A DNA stretch of 64,000 bases, taken from positions 213,501 through 277,500 of the forward strand of contig JAOTOM010004954.1 in assembly GCA_034440615.1 (NCBI GenBank). The letters run 5' to 3'. The DNA is from Ashinkailepas kermadecensis. Lineage: Eukaryota > Arthropoda > Thecostraca > Neolepadidae. Of the stretch, positions 11,640 to 22,106 are shown one piece after another (the stretch's first letter is position 1; every line of letters begins with the position of its first letter). A program made the translations under genes and the position numbers. The notes beneath the pieces were generated by a model. The model was given only the letters and a program-made list of their open reading frames with translations, did no database searches and had not been told where the DNA came from.

Positions 11640-12447
11640 CAGGTATTGCGGGCAGTGTAGTAATATATGTGGGACTGTAATATGAGTGTTACATGATGGG
11701 CATGAAGGCCGAGGTGAAGCAGAATAAATAAATATATGTGTGAGGTAAGTGTGTCCTATGGGGATGCGCGAGAGGACGTTTTCTTCGTGGCGGTTGATTA
11801 GAAATGATGGCGTCCGAATATCGATGACTGGTTTAATGCCCCGTAATTGCGCATGATTTGTACTTTGTGTCCAGGTTTGGTTTTAAAAAATGCCGAATGT
11901 TCTGTCGTACTGTTGATTTAATGGCGTCAAAATGTGGTTGAATTTCTGTGATGTGTGGTAATTGTAATGATTGTTTTGCGAGATGATCTGCTTCCTCGTT
12001 TCCTGGGATGCCGCAGTGACTGGGCACCCACAGGAAACAGACTTTCACGCCCATCAGATGAAGTGTTTGTAGTAATTCATAAATATAAATATGGCAATGA
12101 TGTGATAAAGAAAGTGACGAAAGAGATTGTAAAACAGATTTGGAGTCGGAACAAATGATGACACTGCGCATGGGGTGACAGAGAACACGGTTGCGAATAT
12201 AACGGAGGGCAATGAGGATGGCATGTAATTCAGCGATGAAAAATGATGTTCCGTTTGGTAATCGATGCTGTTTTTTGTATGTTCCAGAAAATACGGCATT
12301 TCCTGTAAGGTTAGCGTCTTTCGAACCGTCTGTAAAAACAAAAGGAACATGGTAATTTGGTGAAATTTTTGTTTGATATATTCCGGACAAAGCTGTGAAT
12401 TTGGAGTCGTGGTGAGATAGAAAATGTGTCGTTCTGCTATCTGCCAC
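11640..12447 (-). pseudogene. LINE ORF2: RNase H domain and C-terminal zinc motif
   Basis: The ribonuclease H domain of ORF2, which degrades RNA in RNA:DNA hybrids during reverse transcription. The catalytic set is visible: FTDGSK (Asp), AELHAI (Glu), CSDSKSVLQ (Asp) and WVPSHCGIPGNEEADH (His, Asp). A one-base frameshift near 11850 leads into the typical LINE tail, IKPVIDIRTPSF, then IPIGHTYLTH, then CPSCNTHITVPHILLHC (C-x2-C-x7-H-x4-C). This part ends at a stop shortly after LALENN. Another frameshift near 12440 separates it from the connection domain upstream. The catalytic residues look intact, but the protein is interrupted. Confidence 0.8.
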
Positions 12448-14050
12448 GGTGGTGTGGTTGGTGGAGAAAGAGAAGTAATGGGTGGAATAGTGAAGTGCAG
12501 TTGTTCAGAAAATGTTTTTACCCGAGAAGCTATAGTGAGTCCAGTTCGCTTTTGGGCTGGACCTAAATAATAATGATGTAAATTTGGGAGAATTTGCAAT
12601 GATGTGTGTGTCGGGTGGTTTGCGTGCAACTGAATTTTGGAGGCGTATCTAAGTGTTTGTTGCATTCGGCGGAGAGCTAAAGGAGGAATTCCCGATTCGA
12701 CTTCTAAAGAGATGATGGGTGAAGTGGTCATTGCACCAAGTGCGATGCGGATAAATTTATTTTGAATTGTGTCTAAAATGTGTAAGGAGGATGGCACCAG
12801 CATAAACTACTGAGCCATATTCAATGATGGGGAGTACTAAGGATTTATACAGTTGTAAAAGAGTGTGACGATCGGCTCCTAAGGGGGTGGAAGTAATGCA
12901 GCGAAATAAATTTAGTCGGCGAAAACATTTGTTCTGTATGTGTTTCATGTGTTGATGCATGGAAAGCCTACGATCAAAGATCACACCAAGAAATTTTAAT
13001 GAATGTACAAAAGGTATGTCATTTTGTCCAAGGTGAAGTTGTGTAGCTGGGTTTGGGCAGGGAGTGCATTTGCTAATAATCATGGTTGCAGATTTGGGGG
13101 CCGAAAAATTGAAACCGTATTTGATGGACCATTGATGTACTCTGTCAAAAGCGTTTTGAAGTCGAATCAAACAATTTTCGTAATTTTTGTCTGAATACCA
13201 AATTGCACTATCGTCCGCAAAAAGAGAAAATGATACATTTGCAGGCATGTCAGCGAAAAGGTCATTAATGATGATGTTAAATAAAACTGGGGATATGCAG
13301 CTTCCCTGTGGCAGTCCGTTGTGCATAATATGCTGAGTGGAGATTGATGATCGACATCTGAGGTGGAAAGAACGGCTACCAGATAGAAAACCTATTAAAT
13401 AATGAGCTAAGTGTCCTTTGAAACCGAGTTGATGAATTTTGAAAAGTAATGCGGGTTTGTAGACCATATCATAAGCTTTGTTAATGTCTAAAAATACTGC
13501 CACTGTGTGTTCGTGCTTTTTGTAACCAAGGCGCATGTCCGTTTCTAATCTGATGAGATGATCGACTGGGCTGCGTCCATGACGGAAACCACATTGGAAT
13601 GGAGATAAAAGAGAATTTGTGTCAAGGTGCCAGGTCAGTCTTTTGCTAATCATTCCTTCAAGAAGTTTCCCCAAACAACTGGTAAGGGCAATGGGCCGAA
13701 AATTATTGGGGTTACTGTGATCTTTCCCGGGTTTTGGAATGGGAATGATGAGTGCTTTTTTCCATGTTTCAGGAAAGATATGATTTGACCATAATGAATT
13801 AAATGTGTCTAAGATGCATTGTTTGGTGTGGTCAGATAAATGTCGAAAGAAGGAATAATGTAATTTGTCAGGCCCTACTGAAGTGTTACCGGCGGAGCAA
13901 ATGACATTCTGCAGTTAGAAAAGTTGAAAAGAAGCATTGTAGTCCTCGGTACTGTCGGATTGGAAGAGTTCGAGATTGGTGTGAAAAGTGTGCTGCGCAT
14001 TTGGTAGGAAATTAGGTCGGTAATTTCCATCGGAGCTATTATGGGCTATG
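12448..14050 (-). pseudogene. LINE ORF2: reverse transcriptase domain
   Basis: Reverse transcriptase of a non-LTR element. Conserved blocks appear in order: NTSVGPDKLHY, ALIIPIPKPGKD, NNFRPIALTSCLGKLLEGM, FRHGRSPVDHL, AVFLDINKAYDMV (first catalytic Asp), NGLPQGSCISPVLFNI, SLFADDSAIW (the FADD catalytic pair) and LKFLGVIFDRRL, followed by a thumb/connection region. There is one in-frame TAA just upstream of LQNVICSAGNTS (about 13914) and a frameshift near 12800. The 5' end of this part stops matching around TIAHNSSDGNYRPN (about 14050), where the inserted DNA begins. Confidence 0.85.
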
Positions 14051-15493
14051 GTAATGTAGGGGTGGCGGCTCTGCCGTCGGTGGGGTGTGGGGGCTATGGG
14101 GTGTGGCGGGTTCGGTGGGTGGGTGTGGGGTGTGATGGGGTGTGTGACTGGGGAGGCTGCAAGTGTGGGACTATAATGGGTGTGTAACTGGGGAGGCTGC
14201 GTGTGTGAGAAGTAATTCTAACGAAGCCTTGACTGAAACTGTTCTGATTGAACTATGGGGCTTTATTTTAACTGAGACTGCACTTCAACACAGCTGAACA
14301 TGAGCTGACTCTAGACGTAGATAAGGCTAAATATCTGCTTTTCTGCTATGCCTGTGTCAGGGATATGTTGTGCTGTGTTTCCCCGCCACCTCCACCACAC
14401 ATTCCCCAAACCCCAGCCGGCTTGATGTTGTTTGAGCTACCGTCCCTAACACGAATTTATATGTGTGCGAGGTCAAAGTTTTGGTTACACCATATAGGTA
14501 AGTGAATGTCTAGCCAAATTAGAAAGAATACGTTGTATTTAGAGGATTAATGAGAATGCAATTTGCCCTTGGTTTCAATGATTTGTCCCGAGTTGGGACT
14601 TTTTTGATGCTAATAGCAATATAATTTTGTGCAATGTACCGCACGAAATAGGTGCCTGTGATAAGCCCCAAGCGGCTTCCGCTGGTCCCTAAAGCTACCT
14701 AACACACATTCATTCTCCTCATTCACTTCACATTCGCTCGTCCCATTATTTCTCTCCTTATTAATTAATGAAATGCTTGGTCCCCAAATTTTGCTCCCTC
14801 CCCCCCCTCAGCGGTACACAAACACATATATCGACGGACCATTGCTCTATTTTTCATGTTAGGTTGGCCGAATATGTAAATCTCCCACTGCCATCATAGC
14901 TGGCCACGCCATTATTGGCAGCGTTCCTCGCCTGGATAAAGTCTTACTGCTACCAGGGGGCTCATCGTACTGGCTTCGAGGGCTTATACAGGTGCTCTGA
15001 TGTCTTTGACTGGCATACCTAGCCTTAACAAATCAGTAAATGCCGCACCGGGCCTTATTCGCTGTACACTTGCGACCAAGTGAAGGTGCTCACGGGCGGA
15101 CACGGATCCCTACCACGTTGGGCACGTCCCCTGGCCGTCTATATAACCTAGCCTGCCCTACCCTTTCAGCCTCGGGGCTTATGGCACGCCAAACCTATCC
15201 GTACGTTCCCCCGAACGCCATACAGCTCCGTGCCCAAACGTATAGCGAACCGGGGCGGACTCACGACCGTGCAGTGTTTTGCATTACCCTATTGTTCGGT
15301 GCCAAACTCGACGGACGCAAGGTGGGGCGGCTTTCCCAGCCCATCCCACCTGCATACTGTGCCCGCCCCCATCTGCGCTCCTGGATCACAGAGGCCAGCG
15401 GGATTTCGCAGTCAAAGAATCAGAGCATGTGCTAATGCCCCCGAAGTGTCCGTTCATCGCACCCTCTCGCAATTCGACATCATCCAAACGCAG

Positions 15494-15496
<3 letters not shown>

Positions 15497-15556
<60 letters not shown>
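15497..15556. repeat. (TA)n microsatellite
   Basis: An uninterrupted TA dinucleotide tract of about 60 bp in the first 1.56 kb unit. Confidence 0.95.
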
Positions 15557-15559
<3 letters not shown>

Positions 15560-17067
15560 TAAACAACATTAATATTCTAGTCAAGTTAAAAACTGGCTTT
15601 GACACGCATTACCCTTACCCGGGAACGTTCAGTCCATAGGAGGATGGCTCGCAGGTCGACTGCCTCGCTTATATGTGGATTTACTTTATATGGCAAATTA
15701 ATCTCAGGCAAACATTAAACATCATGTGAACATCATCCCTTGTGTTGGAAAGTACAAACGGTACTGTCTACACCTACGCTAACCAAGCCATAACTGGAAC
15801 TGATGTGATTGAACTATGGGGCTATATTTTAACCGATAACACTTTAGCAAGACTGAGCATGAGCTGACTCTAGATTTAGACTGGGCTAATTATCTCCTTT
15901 GCTGATTGTGCCTCTGTCGGGGGTGTGTTGTGCTGTGTTTCCCCACCACCTCCACCACACATTCCCCAAACCCCAGCCGGCTTGATGTTGTTTGAGCTAT
16001 CGTCGCTAACACGAATTTATATGTGTACGAGGTCAAAGTTTTTGGAACACCATATAGGTAAATGAGTGCTTCTAGCCAAATTAGAAAGATTACGTTGTAT
16101 TTAGAAAATTAATGAGAATGCAATTTGCCCTTGTTTTCAATGACTTGTCCCGAGATGCGACTTTTGGATGCTAATAGTAATATAATTTTGTGCAATGTCC
16201 GCTCGAAATAGGTGCCTATGATTGAGCCCCAAGCGGCTTCCGCTGGTCCTTAAAGCTACCTAACACACATTCATTCTCCTCATTCACTTCACATTCGCTC
16301 GTCCCATTCATTCTCTCCTTATTAATTAATGAAATGCTTGGTCCCCAAATTTGGTTCCCCCCCCCCCTCAGCGGTACACAAACACATATCGACAGACCAT
16401 TGCTCTTTGTATGGTAGGTTGGCCGAATATGTAAATCTTCCACTGCCATCATAGCTGGCCTCGCCATTATTGACAGTGTTTCTCGCCTGGATGAAGGCTT
16501 AACTGCCACGAGGGGGCTCATCGTACTGGCTCCGAGGGCTTATACAAGTGCTCTGGTATCTTTGATTGACATACCTAGCCTTAAAAGAAACGATCGGTGC
16601 CGTACCGGGCCTTATCCGCCGTATACTGATACTGTGTGACCAGGTGAACGTGCTCGCGAGCGGGCACGGATCCCTACCATGTTGGGCACGTCCCCTGGCC
16701 GTCTTTATAACCTAGCCTGCCCTACCCTTTCAGCCTCGGGGCTTATGGCACGCCAAACCTGTCCGAACGTTCCCCCCGCCCCGAAACGCTACACGGCTCC
16801 GTGTCCAAACGTATAGCGAACGGGGGGGGGGCGAACTCACGACCGTGCAGTGTTTTGCATTACCCTATTGTTCGGCGCCAAACTCGACGGACGCAAGGTG
16901 GGGCTCGACAGCCCATCCGACCTGCATACTGTGCCCGCCCCCATCTGCGCCCCTGGATCACAGTGGCCAGCGGGATTTCGCAGTCAAAGAATCAGAGCAT
17001 GTACTAATGCCCCCAAAGGGTACGTTCATCGCACCCCTTCTCGCAATTCGACATCATCCAAACGCAG

Positions 17068-17069
<2 letters not shown>

Positions 17070-17134
<65 letters not shown>
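17070..17134. repeat. (TA)n microsatellite
   Basis: The matching TA tract in the second 1.56 kb unit, slightly longer than the first. Confidence 0.95.
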
Positions 17135-17138
<4 letters not shown>

Positions 17139-18840
17139 AACATTAATATTCTAGTCAAGTTAAAAACTGCCTTTGACACTCATTACCCCTACCCGGGAAC
17201 GTTCAGTCCATAGGAGGACGGCTCGCAGGTCGACTGCCTCGCTTATATGTGGATTTACTTTATATGGAAAATTCATATCAGGCAAACATCAAACATCATG
17301 TGAACATCATCCCTTGTGCTGGAAAGTACAAACGGTACTGTCTACACCTACTTGTCGGCTGTTGGTCACCCGGTCAAAGCGAAAGCGCGACACGCACCAC
17401 TCAGCGCCCGAGGCACGGCTGCCATTTCTGTTCTGGATGTAAATACCCTCCCCTCCGTCCACCTGATCGCCGAGGTATTTACTATGCTGCCGTTCGGGGA
17501 GGGTCGTATTCCTTACGTCATCCATTGACGGTAGTCCCCCCTCCCCCAGGAGGGTCAGTGACTCGGCCATCGACTTCTAACCCCAATGCCATCTGATTTA
17601 TCCCGAGTATTCCTGTCACCGCTAATCTCGCCCGTCAATGGGTGGGCAACTGCTTCGTGTCTCTGCTGGTGCCCTCCAACATTTATATCATCAATGGTAA
17701 TATATTTACATGTATTTACATTGCACGCCAACAGACCGGGACCGGTTCCTGGCACACGTCTTCGCCATCCAACCCCCTCCCCCATACATGCCTACCTACC
17801 CTGCCCTTCTATACTAAGTACACCGTCCGTTTTGCACGTCCCTCCCCGGCTAATCACCCCATCAACGACCGGGCGGTACCCTCGTGGGTTGGGGCGACGG
17901 CGCCGGGCGGTCTGGAACTGCACGGTTTCGCTGAGTGGCGGCCATTGGGTAGCCCGAAGATGGAGGGAAGGCGTCGGTCTGGGACTCACATTTTCGCCGG
18001 TGATTTGGTGCGCGATTTCTCTCTTCTCGGCTGCTTCGGAGACTCTCGTCCTGTCTGAGGATGTCAGAGGATGTGCCCCCGTTTTCTGCCGGTCTTCCAG
18101 TTTTGTTCGAGTTTCGGAAGCCCCGCCTCTTCTATCCGCTGCCCACCCCCAGGGCTTCAGATTGTGTGCTTGTTTTTGATTGGTGGAAGTGCAGTTTTCT
18201 TTTCTTAGGCCGGGTATGTTGTAAAGTCGTCTGGGGCCGCCAGGATGGTCTGCCGGGACTTGTAATTTTTTGATCAGCTGGCGGTGTTCCAGATCTGGGT
18301 CACCGACCCGTCTGTTGGTCTGGATCTGCTTGTTTTCGCACCTCTGGTGGCCAGCTGGACGAGGAGGGAAGGAGGGTGCCAGGCGATTAGCCTTGTTCGC
18401 CGTTAGTTGTTTTTCCCCGATGCCACCTTTGAAGTTGTGACGTCCGTGCCGCTGGAGTTCGTCTGCGCTTGAGAACAGGATTCTTTGTCTTCGGTGAGTA
18501 ATCGTGGGAAGCGCAGAACGCTGTCCGACGCCGTCGCCCGGTTTCTACGTTTTCGAAAAGTAAAAAAATGTAAACCTGTTTACAGTATCAGCTATGGTAT
18601 TTACTATGGTTTGTGGGTCTGTAATGGTGAGATTGTGGATTTTGAGGGCCGGTAGAGATTTAAATGGGGAGCGTCCGGACAGGCGTCAGATTAATTGCCA
18701 TACTTTACTCAAAGGTGTTCGAAAAGTCAGCTGCTGTAAATATATGGCCCATGAACGGCGCTTGGCATCGCGAATGATGCTGCTTCATTGACTCAACGGC
18801 GCTTGGCCTCGCACGTTCGCGGTTACGGATGAATACATTT

Positions 18841-19953
18841 TATTGATCGGGATGTCGTAAATAATTTATAAATGCTCTTTTTCTTATCGCAATGGCTTTT
18901 GAAATGTCTTGACACCACCAAGGTACTGGTTTCCTTTTTGCGAATGGTTTTGTAAGTGGATTAGTCGTGGAAGTTGCCGCGAAAAGTGCATTTGTAATTG
19001 AGTTGATGTTTTCGACGGGAGAAATGTTGGGGTTGTATTGCATATAAGAAAGTTCCTGAAATGTCGTCCAATCGGCTTTTGAAATTTTCCAGCGGGGAAT
19101 AAAACTGGGTGTGGTGTCGGTCGCCGTTGAAAAAGTGGGTGTTAATTTGATGGGATAGTGGTCGCTGTCGTGGATGTCGGTTTCTATGGTCCAATCAAAG
19201 TCGTTTGCCAGGGTGGGGGAACAAATAGATAAACAATGGCTGTTGCTGTATTATGTCCAAGGTGAAAAAAGGTCGGTTCCCCGGTGTTAAGTATTACTAA
19301 ATTATGCCGGTCTAAAATTTGTTCAATGATGTGGCCGCGAGTGTCTCCATGTGTACGTGCTTGATCCCAGGCTGGACTGTGTGCATTAAAGTCTCCGAAT
19401 AATATGAAAGGGTTCTTGAAATGTGCTATAAGGTTTTCTAAATGTGTCAAAATATTTGTGTTGTCGGTGTGTGGTGGAATATAGATGGTGCACACATCTA
19501 TATTTCTACCATGTAAACGCAATGTACAAGTTACGGCTTGTAATTGTGTATTAAGTGTAATTTGTGTATGTGTGAAATCATTGTTTATGTAAAGTGCTGT
19601 ACCGCCACTGCGATGTGATCCGCGGACCTTGTCGTGACGATACAGTGAATAATTGAAAAGGTTAAAGTTGTATGTATCATTAGGTAAAACCATGTTTCTT
19701 GGAGTGCTACGAGAATAGGTGTGAGAATACTGAAAAAAAAACTTTCATTTCGGCCCATTTGGAGATCAGGCTGCGGCAATTCCATTGTAAAAGTGTGGAC
19801 ATCGGGAAGTAAAGTGTTAGTGTTTGTCTGCACCTTTCGGTGCATGTCGGAGCCAGGAGTGTAGTTCTGGCGGACATGTGTGTTGGGTGCGGGCGGTGGC
19901 GGTGCTTCCGCCATAGCCGTCCGGCCGACCGGTGACCTTTCCGGCCGGTTCAC
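18841..19953 (-). pseudogene. LINE ORF2: AP-like endonuclease domain
   Basis: The N-terminal endonuclease of ORF2, which nicks target DNA to prime reverse transcription. Motifs occur in order across frames: NCRSLISKWAEMK (Asn), LVALQETWF (catalytic Glu), SGGTALYINNDF, CTIYIPP, FILFGDFNAHSPAWD (Asp/Asn), LNTGEPTFF and DSDHYPIKL (the SDHxP motif). At least two frameshifts break it, near 19690 (QETWF to PNDTYNF) and near 19210. It then runs to VPWWCQDISKAIAIRKRAFINYLRHPDQ, where homology ends at the insertion border. Confidence 0.8.
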
Positions 19954-20153
19954 GGCGGCCGGTCACTGCCGCGGGGGATGCCCGCCGGCTGGGAGTCGGT
20001 CGGGTCACGTGGTCGCCGGCCGGCGCTGGACGCGCCGGGCTCGATCGGCGGCCCGCTGACGGGGAGCGATAATTTGCTCCCGCAGCTGAATGACTGCGGG
20101 GCCTGTCAGTCCTCGCTGGAGTGGTCCGCTTGTTGGGAGCCGGAGTGGTTTGT

Positions 20154-21388
20154 TTATTGGGAGCCAGGGTGGTTTGTGTCGGTGTGGTCAGTGGTGTGAG
20201 TTTTTTTTAGTGGAGCTAATCCGGGAATCATGTCAGTTTGAATAGAAGTAGAAGTGGTGTTGACGCGGGGGGTGGAGGGAGCGACGGTGGCCGCCTGGGC
20301 GTAAGTTTTGGTAGAGGGGGAGGTGGCCTCCACAGATCTCCGGGCCTGGAGGTAGGACACCCCGGTCGTGGCCTTGACCGCGCACACTTCCTTCTCTTTG
20401 CGCCAAACTGGGCATTGATTGGAAGTGGTGAGGTGATCGGATGTATTACAGCTGAGGCAGTAGGCAGGCTTGGAGCAGGTGGAATCAGGATGTGGTGGTT
20501 CTCCGCACTTGGGGCAACGGGCTGATTGGCGACAAGTTTTACTGCCATGGCCGAAGCGCTGGCAATTAAAACAGCGGAGAGGATTTGGAATAAATACGCG
20601 GACTTGGAATCGGATGTAGCCGGCGAGGAGGGTCCTGGGAAGAGTTGTAGAGTTAAAGGTAAGGACAAGGAGGCTTGTATCTCGTTTCTGGCCGTCTTTA
20701 AATGAGGTAATGCGGTGGACGTGGGTCACCCCCTCCTGCCTGATCTCCGTCTGGATATCCGCTTCGGACATGAAGCGGAGCTCTTGCTCGAAGATGGTGC
20801 CCTAGGTGGAGTAGCGGTTAGAGTGGAGTGATATGGTGACGGATTTACCACAAAATGTGGTGGTACGAAGGAGGGCTTTGGTCTGGGCTCGGGTTTGGGT
20901 TTTGATGACAAGGGTTCCGTTGGCAGGGGCTTCGATATCAGGATTGGCTAAGGAGCAGATGGAGAGGAGTTGTTTGTTCGGCCAGAAAACGTTAATACGG
21001 CGGAAGGAAACGGATTCCTCGACAGGCTTGACTACTATGAAAGAGGTAGAAGAACTACACTGTCGAGGTAGGGTTCGATGGGATCAGGTTGCTGGGATGG
21101 CGTGGTCTGGTTAGGGCGTGGGTCTGTGGCGTGGAGAGTAATGGTCTGGTCGGAATTGCTAGGCGAGGTCTTGGTATGAGCGGGGGTCGGTGAAGAACAA
21201 AGGGCTTCCATGGCGTCGTCCAAAGGAATTGTCCGGAGCGGGTCATCAACGGTGGTATCGAGAGGTGGGACATCATGTGCAGAGTCCGGGGTCGCGCGAT
21301 GGTCGTAAGGTGTAGTCAGTGGTGGAAATTCCGATTCAGAGTCCGGTGGTGAGCTGGGGTCCGTATCCTTCTTTCGTTTTTTCCCCAT
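20154..21388 (-). pseudogene. LINE ORF1: gag-like RNA-binding protein with CCHC knuckles
   Basis: ORF1 of the same LINE, a nucleic-acid-binding protein of the ribonucleoprotein particle. The start, MGKKRKKDTDPSSPPDSES at 21388, opens a polar, proline-rich N-terminal domain. A middle domain reads LLSICSLANPDIEAPANGTLVIKTQTR and VTHVHRITSFKDG, typical of arthropod LINE ORF1. Zinc knuckles then follow: CFNCQRFGHGSKTC, CPKCGEPPHPDSTC and CLSCNTSDHLTTSNQC. Breaks: a frameshift near 21035 and an in-frame TAG about 20803 (NRYST*GTIF). It lies upstream of ORF2 with a gap of about 200 bp, as expected for this class. Confidence 0.78.
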
Positions 21389-21500
21389 CGCGGGGAAAAA
21401 AACCCCTACCTAATACGCTTTGAATATAGACGAAGGACACACAGACAACGGACAACGGAAATACGACGACGATTAAATCCGTGCGGGGTGACGGGTGTCA

Positions 21501-22098
21501 CCCCAATAGAAAAGAAAAACGAGAAAGGAGCGACGGGTGTCACCCCACGAAAATGAAAAATACAGCTGCGTAAAACCAGCAGCCAATCACGGCTTTCGGC
21601 AGGTCGGAGTGTACAGATAGCTTTGGCACAGGTAGGTCTGGCTCAAATAATACTGACACTCCATCCGTCTGTGTGCCCTGCAGTGTCACGGCTCATATCG
21701 CCTGCACCAGCGAATACCATGTCCGGGAATGCAAATTTGGCCTGCATACGAGCGTGTTCGGGCCGGGTGCCGTGAGTTCGACATTCAGGACTGACATCAG
21801 GTGCATTGTATTTGCCGTCCATCTCACGCAGACATAATACGGCGACCCGGCCCCACGTTCGGCGCTCCCACACATAAATTCGGGTGTCAAGTGCAGAATT
21901 GGTAGACAGCTGACTATGGTGCGCCTGGATTGGTTGAGCTCAGTTGGCTGCATTGCATCCGGTTTGGCCGAGTTCCAGTCTACCCTCGATCTAGATCAGG
22001 AATGCATAGCTCCACTATTCTATGAAGTTTTCACGACAATTCACATGTCGCGGTATCGGCATGAGAACAGCATGCACCCACTCGGATTCCACCAAACC
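21501..22098. other. No gene recognised; flank of element B
   Basis: Unique-looking sequence. Short frames (for example 21693-21953 -) have no recognisable motif. A GACGGGTGTCACCCC motif occurs twice at 21490-21555, probably belonging to the LINE 5' end. Confidence 0.4.
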
Positions 22099-22106
22099 CT
22101 CCCCAG
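22099..22106. other. Target-site duplication of element B (left)
   Basis: CTCCCCAG directly precedes the TAGGTT terminus; the identical octamer follows the right terminus at 25993-26000. Confidence 0.85.

Larger units (their letters stand above)
14228..17352. repeat. Tandem duplication, two ~1.56 kb units each ending in (TA)n
   Basis: Unit 1 (14228-15778) and unit 2 (15790-17352) match along their whole length at an offset of about 1561-1574 bp. For example, GATTGAACTATGGGG occurs at 14245 and 15806. Each unit has a ~60 bp (TA)n tract (15497-15556 and 17070-17134) and a near-identical ~200 bp tail. Several small indels and substitutions separate them, so the duplication is not recent. Parallel short frames in both copies (15040-15435 and 16801-17007) are not convincingly coding. 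Confidence 0.85.
14051..18840. mobile_element. ~4.8 kb insertion inside LINE ORF2
   Basis: LINE homology stops at about 14050 (RT side) and resumes at about 18841 (endonuclease side, ...FINYLRHPDQ). The insert has three parts: a GT-rich segment (14060-14220), a 1.56 kb tandem duplication (14228-17352), and a G/C-rich unique segment (17353-18840) without recognisable genes. Open frames in the last part (for example 17586-18179) show no domain. No target duplication was found at the borders and part of ORF2 is missing, so a deletion accompanied the event or the join is a rearrangement. Confidence 0.6.
11410..21500 (-). mobile_element. Non-LTR retrotransposon (I/Jockey-like, RNase H-bearing), split by an insertion
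   Basis: One minus-strand LINE with, in order, a gag-like ORF1 with CCHC knuckles (20154-21388), an AP-type endonuclease (18841-19953), reverse transcriptase (12757-14050), RNase H (11833-12447) and a CCHC-like tail (about 11680-11860). ORF2 is broken between endonuclease and RT by ~4.8 kb of unrelated sequence (14051-18840), with an estimated 80-100 codons of ORF2 missing. Several frameshifts and stops make it inactive. Exact ends are not defined; no poly-A or short-repeat tail or target duplication was identified, so the outer coordinates are estimates. Confidence 0.75.

Noticed and set aside
17586..18179. 197-codon plus-strand frame
   Set aside because: G/C-rich sequence with overlapping frames on both strands and no recognisable domain or splice context.
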